From: Saccharofermentans sp.
Lineage (GTDB): Bacteria; Bacillota; Clostridia; Saccharofermentanales; Saccharofermentanaceae
Length of the DNA stretch: 64,000 nt
Assembly (NCBI GenBank): GCA_024403715.1
Contig: JAKSRJ010000002.1
Span: 53,201 to 117,200, forward strand
Direction: 5' to 3'
Shown: piece after piece, positions 6,830-15,055 of the stretch
Layout of the letters: the number at the start of each line of letters is the position of its first letter
Position numbering within the stretch: position 1 is the stretch's first letter
Made by a program: the position numbers and the translations under genes
Notes under the pieces: generated by a model
What the model saw: the letters and a program-made list of their open reading frames with translations, nothing else
Database searches by the model: none
Told to the model about the DNA's origin: nothing

Positions 6830-6943
6830 ATGGTAACAAGTATCTTAACAGCAGCAGTATTACTTATAGTATTCATTGGCGGTGGTTTCATTGCTGGTAA
6901 ATATAGTAACTTTAATGTTTACGAAGCATCAATGAACGCTTAA
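6830..6943 (+). CDS. MicroORF, 37 aa membrane peptide
   Basis: ATG eight bases after GGAG. The peptide starts MVTSILTAAVLLIVFIGGG, one membrane helix of about 22 residues, then a polar tail GKYSNFNVYEASMNA. Leader and terminator make it a complete unit. No family recognised; the tail could be an extracellular or cytosolic handle of a small regulatory membrane protein. Confidence 0.6.
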   Translation: MVTSILTAAVLLIVFIGGGFIAGKYSNFNVYEASMNA

Positions 6944-6970
6944 TTAAATAATCAGTTTGAATAAACTAAA

Positions 6971-6998
6971 AATAGGACTGCTTCGGCAGTCCTATTTT
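6971..6998 (+). terminator. Terminator of 37-aa microORF
   Basis: AATAGGACTGC-TTCG-GCAGTCCTATTTT: 10-bp stem with a stable TTCG loop. A near-identical one sits at 10026, each followed by the 116-bp repeat. Confidence 0.9.
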
Positions 6999-7011
6999 AG
7001 TTGTATATCCA

Positions 7012-7127
7012 TTTTGATTCATCTAGCCGTTCATGAATTTGGATTTGGATGAACGATTAGATGAATAATTCAGCTTATATTCACCTATCAGGTCACCTAA
7101 TTGGCTTTAGATGAACGCTTACATGAA
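7012..7127. repeat. 116-bp direct repeat, copy 1
   Basis: About 90 percent identical to 10068-10183 by eye, with most differences in one 8-base patch. It contains an internal inverted repeat (ATTCATCTAGCCGTTCAT against ATGAACGATTAGATGAAT) and a third related motif (GATGAACGCTTACATGAA). Both copies come right after a GGACTG/CAGTCC terminator. The two copies bracket the FxLYD-VanZ-kinase-HTH block. Confidence 0.85.
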
Positions 7128-7171
7128 CGCAGATGCGAATACATACAAAAACTAACAGTAATCAGCCCACT

Positions 7172-7975
7172 TTACCACTGGTAATAATGCTCACGGGCCA
7201 TTACTACAGTATCTGCGATGTCGGAGATGCTTACATTCTCGTTTGCGAAGTAGCAAGTCGTATCAAAGCTGCTCATGCCACCTGCTGGAATATTAGTAAC
7301 AGAAGTTCCAGTGATTGCTAATGCTGTACCATTTGCATCATAGAATACGATATCCACATACAAGTAGCCAATCTCTTCATCGGAAGTATTCTCTACTCTA
7401 CCAAGTACATTCAAATAACCATAGTTACCTTCGCTGACAGTAACATCAGATACTGGATAATCAACTGGCTCGCCTGTTGCTTCCTCGACTCTGATCTGAG
7501 GAACTAGAACAATTCCATTGTCAAATGAGACATTCTCATTTATTAGATTGCTGCCTATACCGTTGTAGAAGTAACCCCTTTCGCCGGGAGCGATAATCTC
7601 AGGTGCAGCGCTAATAAAGCTGTCAGACTGAAGAAGATGGCCGTCGTTATCCTCTAAGTCAAAAGTACAGTCATCAAGATAGATATTTGTGTCGCCTGTA
7701 TTTGTAATCTCGACGATACCGAAATACTCAGTAGAGCCAATAGAATTTGTGTAATACTCAAATCTTGTATCACTTACTTCATACTGCATTACGCTCTGTG
7801 TTTGTGGTGTAACTTCGATATTGTTTTCTGTTGATGAAGCACCCTCGCCGTTTTCCTGCTGAACTACAACCTGAGTATAGCTTGCTTCTTCACTAGAAGA
7901 ACCACTAGCAAGTGACATAAAAGCAAAAGTTGCTACACAAAGTGCTATTAAGATATTTCTAACTTTTGTATTCAT
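7172..7975 (-). CDS. Secreted FxLYD-domain protein
   Basis: 267 residues from the ATG at 7975 (GGAGGG five bases upstream). The N-terminus MNTKVRNILIALCVATFAF is a signal peptide, followed by LASGSSSEE, so processing near the Ser-rich stretch is likely; no lipobox Cys. A Gln/Ser/Thr linker leads to two beta-rich modules; the second (residues about 170-235, LGRVENTSDEEIGYLYVDI then GTALAITG) matches the FxLYD domain found in many exported Firmicutes proteins. It overlaps the end of the vanZ-like gene by 17 bases and is probably in one operon with it. Confidence 0.85.
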   Translation of the reverse strand: MNTKVRNILIALCVATFAFMSLASGSSSEEASYTQVVVQQENGEGASSTENNIEVTPQTQSVMQYEVSDTRFEYYTNSIGSTEYFGIVEITNTGDTNIYLDDCTFDLEDNDGHLLQSDSFISAAPEIIAPGERGYFYNGIGSNLINENVSFDNGIVLVPQIRVEEATGEPVDYPVSDVTVSEGNYGYLNVLGRVENTSDEEIGYLYVDIVFYDANGTALAITGTSVTNIPAGGMSSFDTTCYFANENVSISDIADTVVMAREHYYQW

Positions 7976-8381
7976 TACGTTTCCCTCCAAAAAGTCTAAT
8001 TAATACGTATGCGATGCATACAGCAACACCTTCAGCATAAATATCCCACCAGTCGAAAGTCATATTTATAATCGGTAATAATTGAATACACTCTAGAACG
8101 ACGCTAGATAATAAAGTAATTAACAAAGATTTGATATGGCTGTTATTTCCTAGTAGCAAGTAGACCGTAAACATAAACGAATAGCTCCAAAGCATGTCGA
8201 GCAGATGATTTCTCATAAACACAAAGAAGGAATTTGTTAATATCGGCCTGGCTATACTTAATTCGAATAGCTTATCAATCCAAGTAACAAAATTTACCTG
8301 CGGCGCTAAAAAGAAGTATATTAAGCCACCTATAAACAATGGCATTAGGATATTAATCGCATAAAAGGCTTTAGATTTTAT
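7959..8381 (-). CDS. VanZ-like membrane protein, possibly non-ATG start
   Basis: Four hydrophobic segments and the VanZ pattern: a short first helix, a loop, paired helices, then LLPIINMTFDWWDIYAEGVAV with acidic residues and a last helix. The first ATG (8345) cuts into helix 1 and has no ribosome binding site. Twelve codons upstream, GGGAGGAAACTT places an ATA codon (8379-8381) at ideal distance, giving KSKAFYAINIL before the ATG. I therefore extend the gene to 8381; 7959-8345 is the conservative form. VanZ proteins are linked to glycopeptide or lipoglycopeptide tolerance, but many are of unknown role. Confidence 0.75.
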   Translation of the reverse strand: MKSKAFYAINILMPLFIGGLIYFFLAPQVNFVTWIDKLFELSIARPILTNSFFVFMRNHLLDMLWSYSFMFTVYLLLGNNSHIKSLLITLLSSVVLECIQLLPIINMTFDWWDIYAEGVAVCIAYVLIRLFGGKRNEYKS

Positions 8382-8508
8382 AAGTTTCCTCCCTACCTAT
8401 TATTCTTTTACGAAGAAAACCAACTAAGTCTTCCCAAACTCATCTTCGTATCAGTAAATTAATTGTAGGGATTATTGTTTTGTATTTGGTATGCTACCAG
8501 CACACAAA

Positions 8509-9540
8509 TCAGATTCTAAATAGCATGATAATTGAAGAGATAAAGATAATAGCAACTACAAAAGTAATTAGCATATAAAGTAAGTATCCCAATAATCTCT
8601 TAAGAGAACTCTCAGAAGACGTTAAAGGCATCTTGGTAAAAATAGGAGATATACCAGAAAACATATCAATCCATAAAATAGCTAAACCAAAAAGAAGCAC
8701 CTGAGCTACACGTGTCTCCATTAGTGAAAAGTGCTCGAATGAAGTATTAAATAAAAACCAAATTAAAATGATATATCCTATGATGCTCTTAAATATATGG
8801 ATAGGCTCTGTGTTTCTAAAGCCTGGAATTGCTACCATGCTGATTCCATGATTAAAGGCCTGCTTCATAGCACTTACGCTAGTAAATCTCTTATCTGGAT
8901 CAATATGAGTAGCTTTCTTAATAAGTCGCTCGTACAGACTTTGAGCACCAAACACCTCGCTTATTAGTTTGCCTAATCCATATATATCGGTTCTAACATC
9001 AGAACTGCCAAAGCCATACTGTTCAGGGGCAGCATATCCTTCGGTACCAAGTAAAACTGTATCCTTAGATGAATCAGGGTTAAAACACTTGGCTGCATCA
9101 AAATCAATTAGCTTCGCTACACCATCGCTAGTGATCATGATATTAGATAGCTTAATATCTCGATGAATGATGGAAGGATTTGCTTTATGGATAAAAATAA
9201 CAGCATCAAATACTTCGTTTACTATCTTTTTTAAGTCGGAAAAAGAAGGATCACTAGCAAGATATTCCGAGAGAGTCATGCCTTGAATAAACTCCTCGTA
9301 GACGATTAGTTCATCGTTATCTTTGTAGAAATCAATTATTCTAGCTAGATTCGTATGAGGGTTATTCTTAAGATATTCAAACACACGAATGTCATAGTAT
9401 TTAAGTCTTTTCCTAACTAAAAGCATCCCAGTAGACTCGTTAAGAACTACTGTATTATCAGAATCTTTTAAGTGATATAATTCCTTGTAGAAGGAATTCC
9501 CAAATTCACTTTTAAGAAAACCATTAGTTAAGTCATTCAT
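8509..9540 (-). CDS. Membrane Ser/Thr protein kinase, DFD variant
   Basis: 343 residues. The Hanks-type kinase domain spans about 20-230: VRK Lys at 44, HRDIKLSN at 126, DFD in place of DFG at 146-148, GTEGYAAPEQYG at 165-176. The usual glycine-rich loop is not recognisable, although VAIK-like Lys and the catalytic Asp are present, so activity is plausible. Three hydrophobic segments follow (about 253-266, 281-298, 316-338), placing the kinase on the cytosolic face. ATG after AAGGAGATACAT. It is divergent from the HTH gene at 9584, and kinase/HTH pairs of this type recur in Lachnospiraceae as I recall. Confidence 0.88.
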   Translation of the reverse strand: MNDLTNGFLKSEFGNSFYKELYHLKDSDNTVVLNESTGMLLVRKRLKYYDIRVFEYLKNNPHTNLARIIDFYKDNDELIVYEEFIQGMTLSEYLASDPSFSDLKKIVNEVFDAVIFIHKANPSIIHRDIKLSNIMITSDGVAKLIDFDAAKCFNPDSSKDTVLLGTEGYAAPEQYGFGSSDVRTDIYGLGKLISEVFGAQSLYERLIKKATHIDPDKRFTSVSAMKQAFNHGISMVAIPGFRNTEPIHIFKSIIGYIILIWFLFNTSFEHFSLMETRVAQVLLFGLAILWIDMFSGISPIFTKMPLTSSESSLKRLLGYLLYMLITFVVAIIFISSIIMLFRI

Positions 9541-9583
9541 ATGTATCTCCTTCGAGTATTATACCAATAAGGATTTAGTTTTT

Positions 9584-10018
9584 ATGAAGGAAAAACAGAC
9601 TAAAGAGTTACTGAATATTCTTAAAGATACCTCGAATAAAAGTGAACTTAGAAATGTGTTAGAAAGCGAATCATTTGATTTGTCAGGTAAAACTTTCGCG
9701 CAGTATTTTATGGAATTAACTATAGATAATAACGAGACAAGAGCCTTGCTCGTCAAAGAATCCCAAATCGAGAGAACGTATTGTTATCAGATACTTAATG
9801 GCACAAAGCAGCCAGGCCGAGATAAGGTAATCGCATTATGTCTAGCTGCCAAAGTCGGAGAGAAAGAGACTCAGCATTGCCTGTTCTTATCTTCCAACGC
9901 GCAGCTACACCCACGTAACAGACGAGACGCGATAATTATTTATGCAATCAACAACAATCTAGGTGTTAGGGAGACGAATAATATTCTGTCTGATCTAGAG
10001 GAAGGGATACTGGAATAA
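9584..10018 (+). CDS. HTH protein paired with kinase
   Basis: 144 residues. N-terminal helices (about 1-55), then an XRE-like HTH at about 57-95 (ESQIERTYCYQILNGTKQP, then RDKVIALCLAAKV) and a helical C-terminal half with SSNAQLHPRNRRDAII. The divergent start is 44 bases from the kinase start, so one intergenic region serves both. A likely working model is that the kinase phosphorylates this protein or its target; this is inference. A terminator follows the stop directly. Confidence 0.8.
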   Translation: MKEKQTKELLNILKDTSNKSELRNVLESESFDLSGKTFAQYFMELTIDNNETRALLVKESQIERTYCYQILNGTKQPGRDKVIALCLAAKVGEKETQHCLFLSSNAQLHPRNRRDAIIIYAINNNLGVRETNNILSDLEEGILE

Positions 10019-10025
10019 AGATATA

Positions 10026-10055
10026 AAAATAGGACTGAATCAGCAGTCCTATTTT
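10026..10055 (+). terminator. Terminator of HTH gene
   Basis: AAAATAGGACTG-AATCAG-region-CAGTCCTATTTT. Arms match the terminator at 6971. Confidence 0.88.
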
Positions 10056-10067
10056 ACTTATGTGTCG

Positions 10068-10183
10068 TTTTGATTCATCTAGCCGTTCATGAATCTGGAT
10101 TTGGATGAACGATTAGATGAATAATCAAGCAAATATTCACCTATCAGGCCACCTAATTGGCTTTAGATGAACGCTTACATGAA
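10068..10183. repeat. 116-bp direct repeat, copy 2
   Basis: Same orientation and length as 7012-7127. Copies differ in the patch TTCAGCTTAT versus TCAAGCAAAT and a few single bases. Confidence 0.85.
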
Positions 10184-10270
10184 TTAATAGATTACATTTC
10201 TATTCATATCCCACTCACGAGGCATTTCATCTTCTAAAAATGGTCGGTTTTCTTCAGATACAATATAAGT
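10184..10270 (-). pseudogene. Possible 3' remnant of a gene
   Basis: A short open stretch with no start and a stop at 10184 reads SEENRPFLEDEMPREWDMNR. The composition is protein-like and ends exactly at the repeat boundary, so it may be the tail of a gene cut by the rearrangement that placed the repeat. Too short to name. Confidence 0.25.
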
Positions 10271-10274
10271 TTAA

Positions 10275-10310
10275 GTTGAACGCTCCACCATTTCTGGCGT
10301 GTCGTTCAAC
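10275..10310 (-). terminator. Hairpin at end of 65-aa gene
   Basis: GTTGAACG / CGTTCAAC stem with a 20-base loop overlaps the stop codon of the gene at 10306. No T tract follows, so termination is uncertain. Confidence 0.35.
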
Positions 10311-10503
10311 CATCATCAAAGAAATCAGGTTGTGTAGAGATAAAGTATAAAATGTCTGAAGATGTACTTTCTTTATTGTTATTAAGATAATTCATTATCA
10401 AAGTATAATGAGAAGCATCAGAAGACGCATAATCGATTATCGAATCGACAAATTCAAAGTAAGAATCTGGAACTGCATAAAGTCGTTTAATTAAGTTGTC
10501 CAT
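10306..10503 (-). CDS. Small hypothetical protein (65 aa)
   Basis: Starts MDNLIKRLYAVPDSYFEFVD with AAGGAGACAAG directly upstream. Predicted all-helical, acidic, ending in QPDFFDDG; no Cys and no membrane segment. I do not recognise a family. The helix pattern is like that of small anti-toxin or phage-type accessory proteins. It sits alone between the 116-bp repeat and the AAA_14 gene, with about 70 bases on that side. Confidence 0.65.
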   Translation of the reverse strand: MDNLIKRLYAVPDSYFEFVDSIIDYASSDASHYTLIMNYLNNNKESTSSDILYFISTQPDFFDDG

Positions 10504-10572
10504 CTTGTCTCCTTTTCATTACTTTGTTAACTTCTTTGAATAGATATGCTATTAATACACCTCGTATAAGTA

Positions 10573-11889
10573 TTACTCATAAAAATCAATATTCCACAAT
10601 AAATACAATGGAAGACTTATTGTATTAGTACCATTGACTATATTAGATGCTATATTCTTAAGAGAAGACTTGAATCCAACCTTAGGTTCATATTTCTTAC
10701 TGAATTGCTTATAACTTTTCGCCTGAGTATTAGTAGCAGCCTTTACTTCAACAGGAATAACCTTTCCATCATTTTCATATATAAAATCGAGTTCAGCTGT
10801 ATTACCAGATTTCCAATAGTAAGGCATCTTTTTTTGATTTAGCAACTCATTCATAACATAGTTTTCTATAATTGCACCTTTTGAAGTTTTCAATGTGCCG
10901 TTGTCAGACAAATAATCATCTATTGAAACTCCAAGTCTTCTACTAAGCAGGCCTACATCTGACATATAAACCTTAAAATATGTAGCATCTGCATTAAGCG
11001 ACAATGGTATTTCTGCATTTTTAACCAATTCAAGAACCTGAATCAATCCTGCGCTTTTTAGCCACCCAAGAGCAGCTTCCAACTCATGCGCTCTTTTACC
11101 TTCTTTAACGTGTGAAAAGACAAACTTATTATTATCTTTTGTCAACTGCTTCGGAATGGACTCCCATATCATACGTAGTCTTTCTATCTCAGTTACAGGT
11201 GCATTTTTAGAAAAATCATCTGCATAATCCGAAAGAATTTCATTCTGAATCTCGACTACAGTTTGATAATCTTTGTTTGAGATATAATCACAAACTGCTT
11301 CTGGCATACCACCAACAGCAAGATATGTCTTTAATAATTGCTCCATAGGTCTTGAGTAACCTTCTGGAATAGTTCGATTAACATCCCACTTCTCAAAAAG
11401 TTTAATATATCGTTCCTCTCCCATAGCAATAACAAATTCCTTAAAGCTCATAGGATACATCTGCATACGATTTACTTTCCCAACAGGGAAAGAGATATTC
11501 TCTCGTTTTAATGCCACACCAAGAAGCGAACCTGCACATACTAAGTGTAATTCTTGTAAATTCTCACAAAAATACTTTAAAGAAGTAATGGCTTTAGGAC
11601 ATTCTTGTATTTCATCAAAAATCAGTAACGTTTTACCTGGGATGATTTTAGTTTTTTGAATTATTTCTAACTCATTTATAATTCTATTTACATCAAAATC
11701 AAAATCAAAGACACTCGCATAATTACTATTTGCTTCAAAATTGATGTAGCATGTGTTTTCAAAGTATTGATCACCCAGTTCCTTCAAAACATATGTCTTA
11801 CCACATTGACGAACGCCGGTAATCATTAACGGTTTTCTTCTTTTTCTATTTTTCCATTTAATCAATTCATCAGTTATTGTTCTATACAT
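10573..11889 (-). CDS. AAA_14/DUF4143-type ATPase
   Basis: 438 residues. Walker A GVRQCGKT at about 25-32, Walker B LLIFDEIQE at about 88-96, and sensor-region LVCAGSLLG. Residues about 190-330 are a winged-helix-like part, and the C-terminal DUF4143 region contains WKSGNTAELDFIYENDGKVI followed by VEVKAA, a PD-(D/E)XK-like core (D, E-x-K). These ATPases are very common in anaerobes, often in many copies; their substrate is unsettled. Just upstream lies an unusual pair of overlapping palindromes that may control it. Confidence 0.92.
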   Translation of the reverse strand: MYRTITDELIKWKNRKRRKPLMITGVRQCGKTYVLKELGDQYFENTCYINFEANSNYASVFDFDFDVNRIINELEIIQKTKIIPGKTLLIFDEIQECPKAITSLKYFCENLQELHLVCAGSLLGVALKRENISFPVGKVNRMQMYPMSFKEFVIAMGEERYIKLFEKWDVNRTIPEGYSRPMEQLLKTYLAVGGMPEAVCDYISNKDYQTVVEIQNEILSDYADDFSKNAPVTEIERLRMIWESIPKQLTKDNNKFVFSHVKEGKRAHELEAALGWLKSAGLIQVLELVKNAEIPLSLNADATYFKVYMSDVGLLSRRLGVSIDDYLSDNGTLKTSKGAIIENYVMNELLNQKKMPYYWKSGNTAELDFIYENDGKVIPVEVKAATNTQAKSYKQFSKKYEPKVGFKSSLKNIASNIVNGTNTISLPLYLLWNIDFYE

Positions 11890-11901
11890 ATATAGTCCTC
11901 A

Positions 11902-11957
11902 CTAACAAAAGTCCTATGACTTTTGTTAGCGTCATAACATTTGTAATAGGACTTTTG
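11902..11957. promoter_or_regulatory. Two mutually exclusive palindromes before ATPase gene
   Basis: CTAACAAAAGTC-CTAT-GACTTTTGTTAG is a perfect 12-bp inverted repeat at 11902-11929. Its left arm CAAAAGTCCTAT can instead pair perfectly with ATAGGACTTTTG at 11946-11957. On the minus strand these lie in the 5' region of the ATPase mRNA, 13 to 68 bases before its start. They look like a riboregulatory switch or an operator with three half-sites. Confidence 0.6.
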
Positions 11958-11975
11958 TAATATGTATTTATCTGG

Positions 11976-12308
11976 TCAATTACCAGATTCATTCTCGATT
12001 ACATTCAACGGTACATACTTAGTATAATAATCAGATACTGTGAACTGTTCAAAATCTTTATACTTTTTTAAGGCTTCTTCGCGACTTAATAATATATGCC
12101 CACCACCTTCACATTTTCCCCAGCACAAATCACTGGTGAGAATTTTCCCACACACAACACAATAATTAGCTAAATTAGGAATATTATTCACTATAAGCAA
12201 ACACTCTTTTTTAATGTGCTTGTGATTAGATTTACTTTTTGATTTAGATCTATTACTTTCTTTTCGCTTTCTATACTTTGGAATATCACTTTCAATATTA
12301 GTATTCAT
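11976..12308 (-). CDS. Hypothetical zinc-type protein (110 aa)
   Basis: The start overlaps the upstream gene's stop (ATGA), so the two are coupled. The N-terminal 35 residues are Lys/Ser/Arg-rich with a KSKSKSNHKH run, likely disordered and nucleic-acid binding. Residues about 50-75 carry YCVVCGK and LCWGKCEGGGH, giving four Cys plus a His, a probable zinc-binding unit. The rest is helical. No family recognised. Confidence 0.7.
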   Translation of the reverse strand: MNTNIESDIPKYRKRKESNRSKSKSKSNHKHIKKECLLIVNNIPNLANYCVVCGKILTSDLCWGKCEGGGHILLSREEALKKYKDFEQFTVSDYYTKYVPLNVIENESGN

Positions 12309-12688
12309 TCTTCCTTCTCCATCACATCTTCTTTATGAGCTTTAATAAAAGCTGTAATTGGACTTTTATCTATCTCATCTAGTAATTTGTTCAAATAACT
12401 ACGAGCATCTATACCTCGCTGAGCCATTTCATATATTGTCTGCTCCATACTTTCCATATCTCTTGATACAAAATCGCTACATGCGCCATCCTGAGGATCA
12501 ACACCTGCACATCCCATATCTCTAGTTAAGTACACGCAATCTTTGCAGTATTGCTTCTTAACCATTAGATAGGGACATATTGTCTCTGCCTTTGTTGGAA
12601 CAAAAGAATCAGGCAGAGAACAAAGCCCATAACCCTCAGTTTTAATTGCTCTATAGTATTCATAGTTCTTGCATCTAAGCATTCTCAA
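12305..12688 (-). CDS. Cys-rich hypothetical protein
   Basis: The frame reaches an ATG at 12703, but AGGAG lies inside that extension five bases before a TTG at 12688, so the TTG start is preferred (128 residues). Seven or eight Cys fall in the first 75 residues (RCKNYE, GLCSLP, TICPYL, QYCKDCVY, GCAGVD, GACSDF), a pattern suggesting zinc or an iron-sulfur cluster. The C-terminal half is helical. It is coupled to the zinc-type protein behind it. Reminiscent of small Cys-rich proteins from mobile elements; function unknown. Confidence 0.65.
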   Translation of the reverse strand: MRMLRCKNYEYYRAIKTEGYGLCSLPDSFVPTKAETICPYLMVKKQYCKDCVYLTRDMGCAGVDPQDGACSDFVSRDMESMEQTIYEMAQRGIDARSYLNKLLDEIDKSPITAFIKAHKEDVMEKEE

Positions 12689-12837
12689 CCATTCTCCTAC
12701 CATTCAAATCATCGACTATCTCCAGTACTTCAACCGAACTACCATGAGCATCCCAAACTACATGGTAAATAACCCTCGTAAATCTGAAAAACTATCGATT
12801 TTGTGAGTGTGCTGCAAAGATTAATTACCTTGCTAAC

Positions 12838-14091
12838 TCACAAACAGAAGTGAGTTTCTGCACTATTATCAAAACGCTGATTATCCAATAATTGACGTAA
12901 AAAACTACGTACTCCTCGTACTCCAAGATTACGACTGAATGCTTTGTTTGCAATTTGGATTAATGTGTCTCTAGAAACATCGAGTGAAACGCCATACATC
13001 TCCTCTAACTCTTGAATAGGACCGCCTTCGCATTCTGTAAGAATCTTAACGTAATCGTCTTCAGTCATTGGCTCAAGGTTTACTACACTCTCAATGCGCC
13101 CCATAAATTCTGGTGTTGCTCCAAATTCAATGATATCCTCCACCGTAAGTGGTTTACTATATGCTTTCTCCTTTGCTCCATCAGAAATGAATCCAATTGT
13201 ACGTGTGCTATCTGCAATATCATTTGCTCTCTGCGAGAATGCTCCACAAAGAACAAAAGAAACCTTACTTGTATCAATCGAAGTTGTACCGCATGTACTA
13301 GTCTGCATAATTACATTAGAGCCTTCGAGCATTTTTAATGCCTCAGACATAATTGACATAGATACATTGTCACCTCCACCACTAAACCTTGGTGCAATCA
13401 TCTTATCTGCCTCATCCAGCACCATGATTGGCATCTTATTATCATCAACCTCAACATCATTAAAAATAGTTCCCCACTTCATACTTCCATGCCAACCATC
13501 ATTAGTGATGTGACTGACATCTACTATATGAATTCTACCTGGAAACAACTCTGAAAGAACACGCCAAATATAGGTCTTTCCACAGCCGGTAGGGCCAACA
13601 AACATAATGTTCTGGCGCCTTCCATTAAGCACGTTTTCCATAAGGATACTTGCGGCCTTAATAGCAGCAGTTTGTTTCCACACACGAGCTGAAATCAAAT
13701 CATAAATATCCTGCGCACTTGGAACAGGCTCTGGCTCAGTTATCTCAATATGCTCTGGTTCTTCATCTTTGTCTTCATAGTCATTATCTTCAGGTAAAGT
13801 ATCTTCACCTGAGTTTTCATAAAGCACGTCTGTTTGGCCTGAACCTTTACCACTAATTAATAAAATTGATTTCAACTCTGCACTGGAATACTTTGAATTG
13901 AAATAATCTGAATCCAATAGAGTTAAGCAATACCTTTTAGCATCATGGATTTTATCATCATCAATAATTGCAATAATCCTATTATCATTAGTCACCTGAA
14001 CTAACTGATGCAAATCTTCAAAATGACTTACAAGTCTATGTCTTACTGATGTTGGAATACTATTAACATATTCAAAAATAACTTTATTCAT
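12838..14091 (-). CDS. ClpX-like AAA+ ATPase with foreign N-terminus
   Basis: 417 residues. Residues about 145-415 match ClpX-type AAA+ modules: Walker A GPTGCGKT, Walker B PIMVLDEADK, an arginine-finger region ATPEFMGRIESVV and a C-terminal sensor-2 stretch SRNLGVRGVRSFL. The first 140 residues are not the ClpX zinc domain but an unknown alpha/beta part and an acidic Glu/Asp/Pro linker. An IGF-like loop for ClpP docking is not evident (GFIS near residue 315 is the nearest), so it may unfold or remodel a partner without ClpP. It is 17 bases behind a small HTH gene. Confidence 0.88.
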   Translation of the reverse strand: MNKVIFEYVNSIPTSVRHRLVSHFEDLHQLVQVTNDNRIIAIIDDDKIHDAKRYCLTLLDSDYFNSKYSSAELKSILLISGKGSGQTDVLYENSGEDTLPEDNDYEDKDEEPEHIEITEPEPVPSAQDIYDLISARVWKQTAAIKAASILMENVLNGRRQNIMFVGPTGCGKTYIWRVLSELFPGRIHIVDVSHITNDGWHGSMKWGTIFNDVEVDDNKMPIMVLDEADKMIAPRFSGGGDNVSMSIMSEALKMLEGSNVIMQTSTCGTTSIDTSKVSFVLCGAFSQRANDIADSTRTIGFISDGAKEKAYSKPLTVEDIIEFGATPEFMGRIESVVNLEPMTEDDYVKILTECEGGPIQELEEMYGVSLDVSRDTLIQIANKAFSRNLGVRGVRSFLRQLLDNQRFDNSAETHFCL

Positions 14092-14108
14092 ATCTTATTT
14101 CTCCCATA

Positions 14109-14312
14109 TTATAGAATTCCTTTATACAGTGAATCGATATCTGTTCTAAAATAATCTACCAACCTCTTCAAGTCTTCTGCCTTAGGAGAACTAAGCATCC
14201 TCTCATATCGATACAAAGTCTTTTCTGAAATGCCTATAGCTTCACATACCTCACGACGGGATTTCTTCGCTCTTTTCCTTCTAAACTCTATATTCGCACC
14301 AATACCACTCAT
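14109..14312 (-). CDS. Small XRE-family HTH protein
   Basis: 67 residues, essentially only a Cro/CI HTH: RRKRAKKSRREVCEAIGIS, KTLYRYERMLSSP, then LVDYFRTDIDSLYKG. Lies directly upstream of the ClpX-like gene with a 17-base gap, so the two are probably one transcription unit and this is likely its regulator. A very basic first helix (FRRKRAKKSRR) is notable. Confidence 0.85.
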   Translation of the reverse strand: MSGIGANIEFRRKRAKKSRREVCEAIGISEKTLYRYERMLSSPKAEDLKRLVDYFRTDIDSLYKGIL

Positions 14313-14386
14313 AAATCACCTCTATTCTATACTGAGAAAAATAGACGTTAAATAGACAGATGTGTCCAAAAATCAAGAACCACCTC

Positions 14387-15055
14387 TTAGAGATGAGGTC
14401 TATAATTCAAGATGCACCTTATTGCTTGACCACCAATCAATTCGTTACCACTATACTGCTCATGAAAACCCGCCATTGGGACTCGCACGCCTGAGTCAGA
14501 CACGCAGTAATTGTTATGCAGGATTTTGACCTTATGATTAGTATCGTTACGCATCAAAATCCATTGCTCACCATTCACTGTAATTTGAATACGATACGTA
14601 TCGATAAGTCTAACCTTCGCTTTGATATCGAGGAACAGTTCCTCTAATAAAGAATCACTGACTCTGATGTACCTAAAGAAAGCATTTATGATTGAAACAC
14701 TGTTCCTTTGGTCTTCTATACCTAGAGATATCCACACCAGTCTTTTACAATCAAAGCACAACTTCGATTCTTTTGTAATTGACCCATTATAAACACTAAA
14801 GGTATGATCAGGAATCTCTCTAATATGCTCACACGAAAAGTAATGAATTGTTTTGCTATTCCTCGATTTAAATAATAGGGCCTGAGGGTTGTCTAATGCA
14901 CTGTCCCTATTTCTTCTTTCTAGAGTAACAGCGCTTCTATCAGCTTCACTTTGTTTCTCCCTAGCAGCCTTACTCTTTTGAGCTCTCAAAGATTGATACG
15001 CCATCTTATGAGTTAGTCTCTCTTGTTTTACATAATATCTTGGATTTTTTCTCAT
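14387..15055 (-). CDS. Hypothetical protein with Cys/His motif (222 aa)
   Basis: The N-terminal 60 residues are highly charged and helical (KQERLTHKMAY, SKAAREKQSEADRS). Residues about 70-110 contain FSCEHIREIPDH and LCFDCKRL, i.e. Cys, His, His and two Cys, a possible zinc site. The C-terminal half is beta-rich with ITVNGEQWILMRNDTNHK. I recall comparable layouts in conserved clostridial accessory proteins but cannot name one. Start ATG has only a modest ribosome binding site. Confidence 0.65.
   Translation of the reverse strand: MRKNPRYYVKQERLTHKMAYQSLRAQKSKAAREKQSEADRSAVTLERRNRDSALDNPQALLFKSRNSKTIHYFSCEHIREIPDHTFSVYNGSITKESKLCFDCKRLVWISLGIEDQRNSVSIINAFFRYIRVSDSLLEELFLDIKAKVRLIDTYRIQITVNGEQWILMRNDTNHKVKILHNNYCVSDSGVRVPMAGFHEQYSGNELIGGQAIRCILNYRPHL

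Noticed and set aside
13012..13513. Plus-strand frames opposite the ClpX-like gene
   Set aside because: Shadow frames of a well-supported AAA+ gene, without ribosome binding sites.
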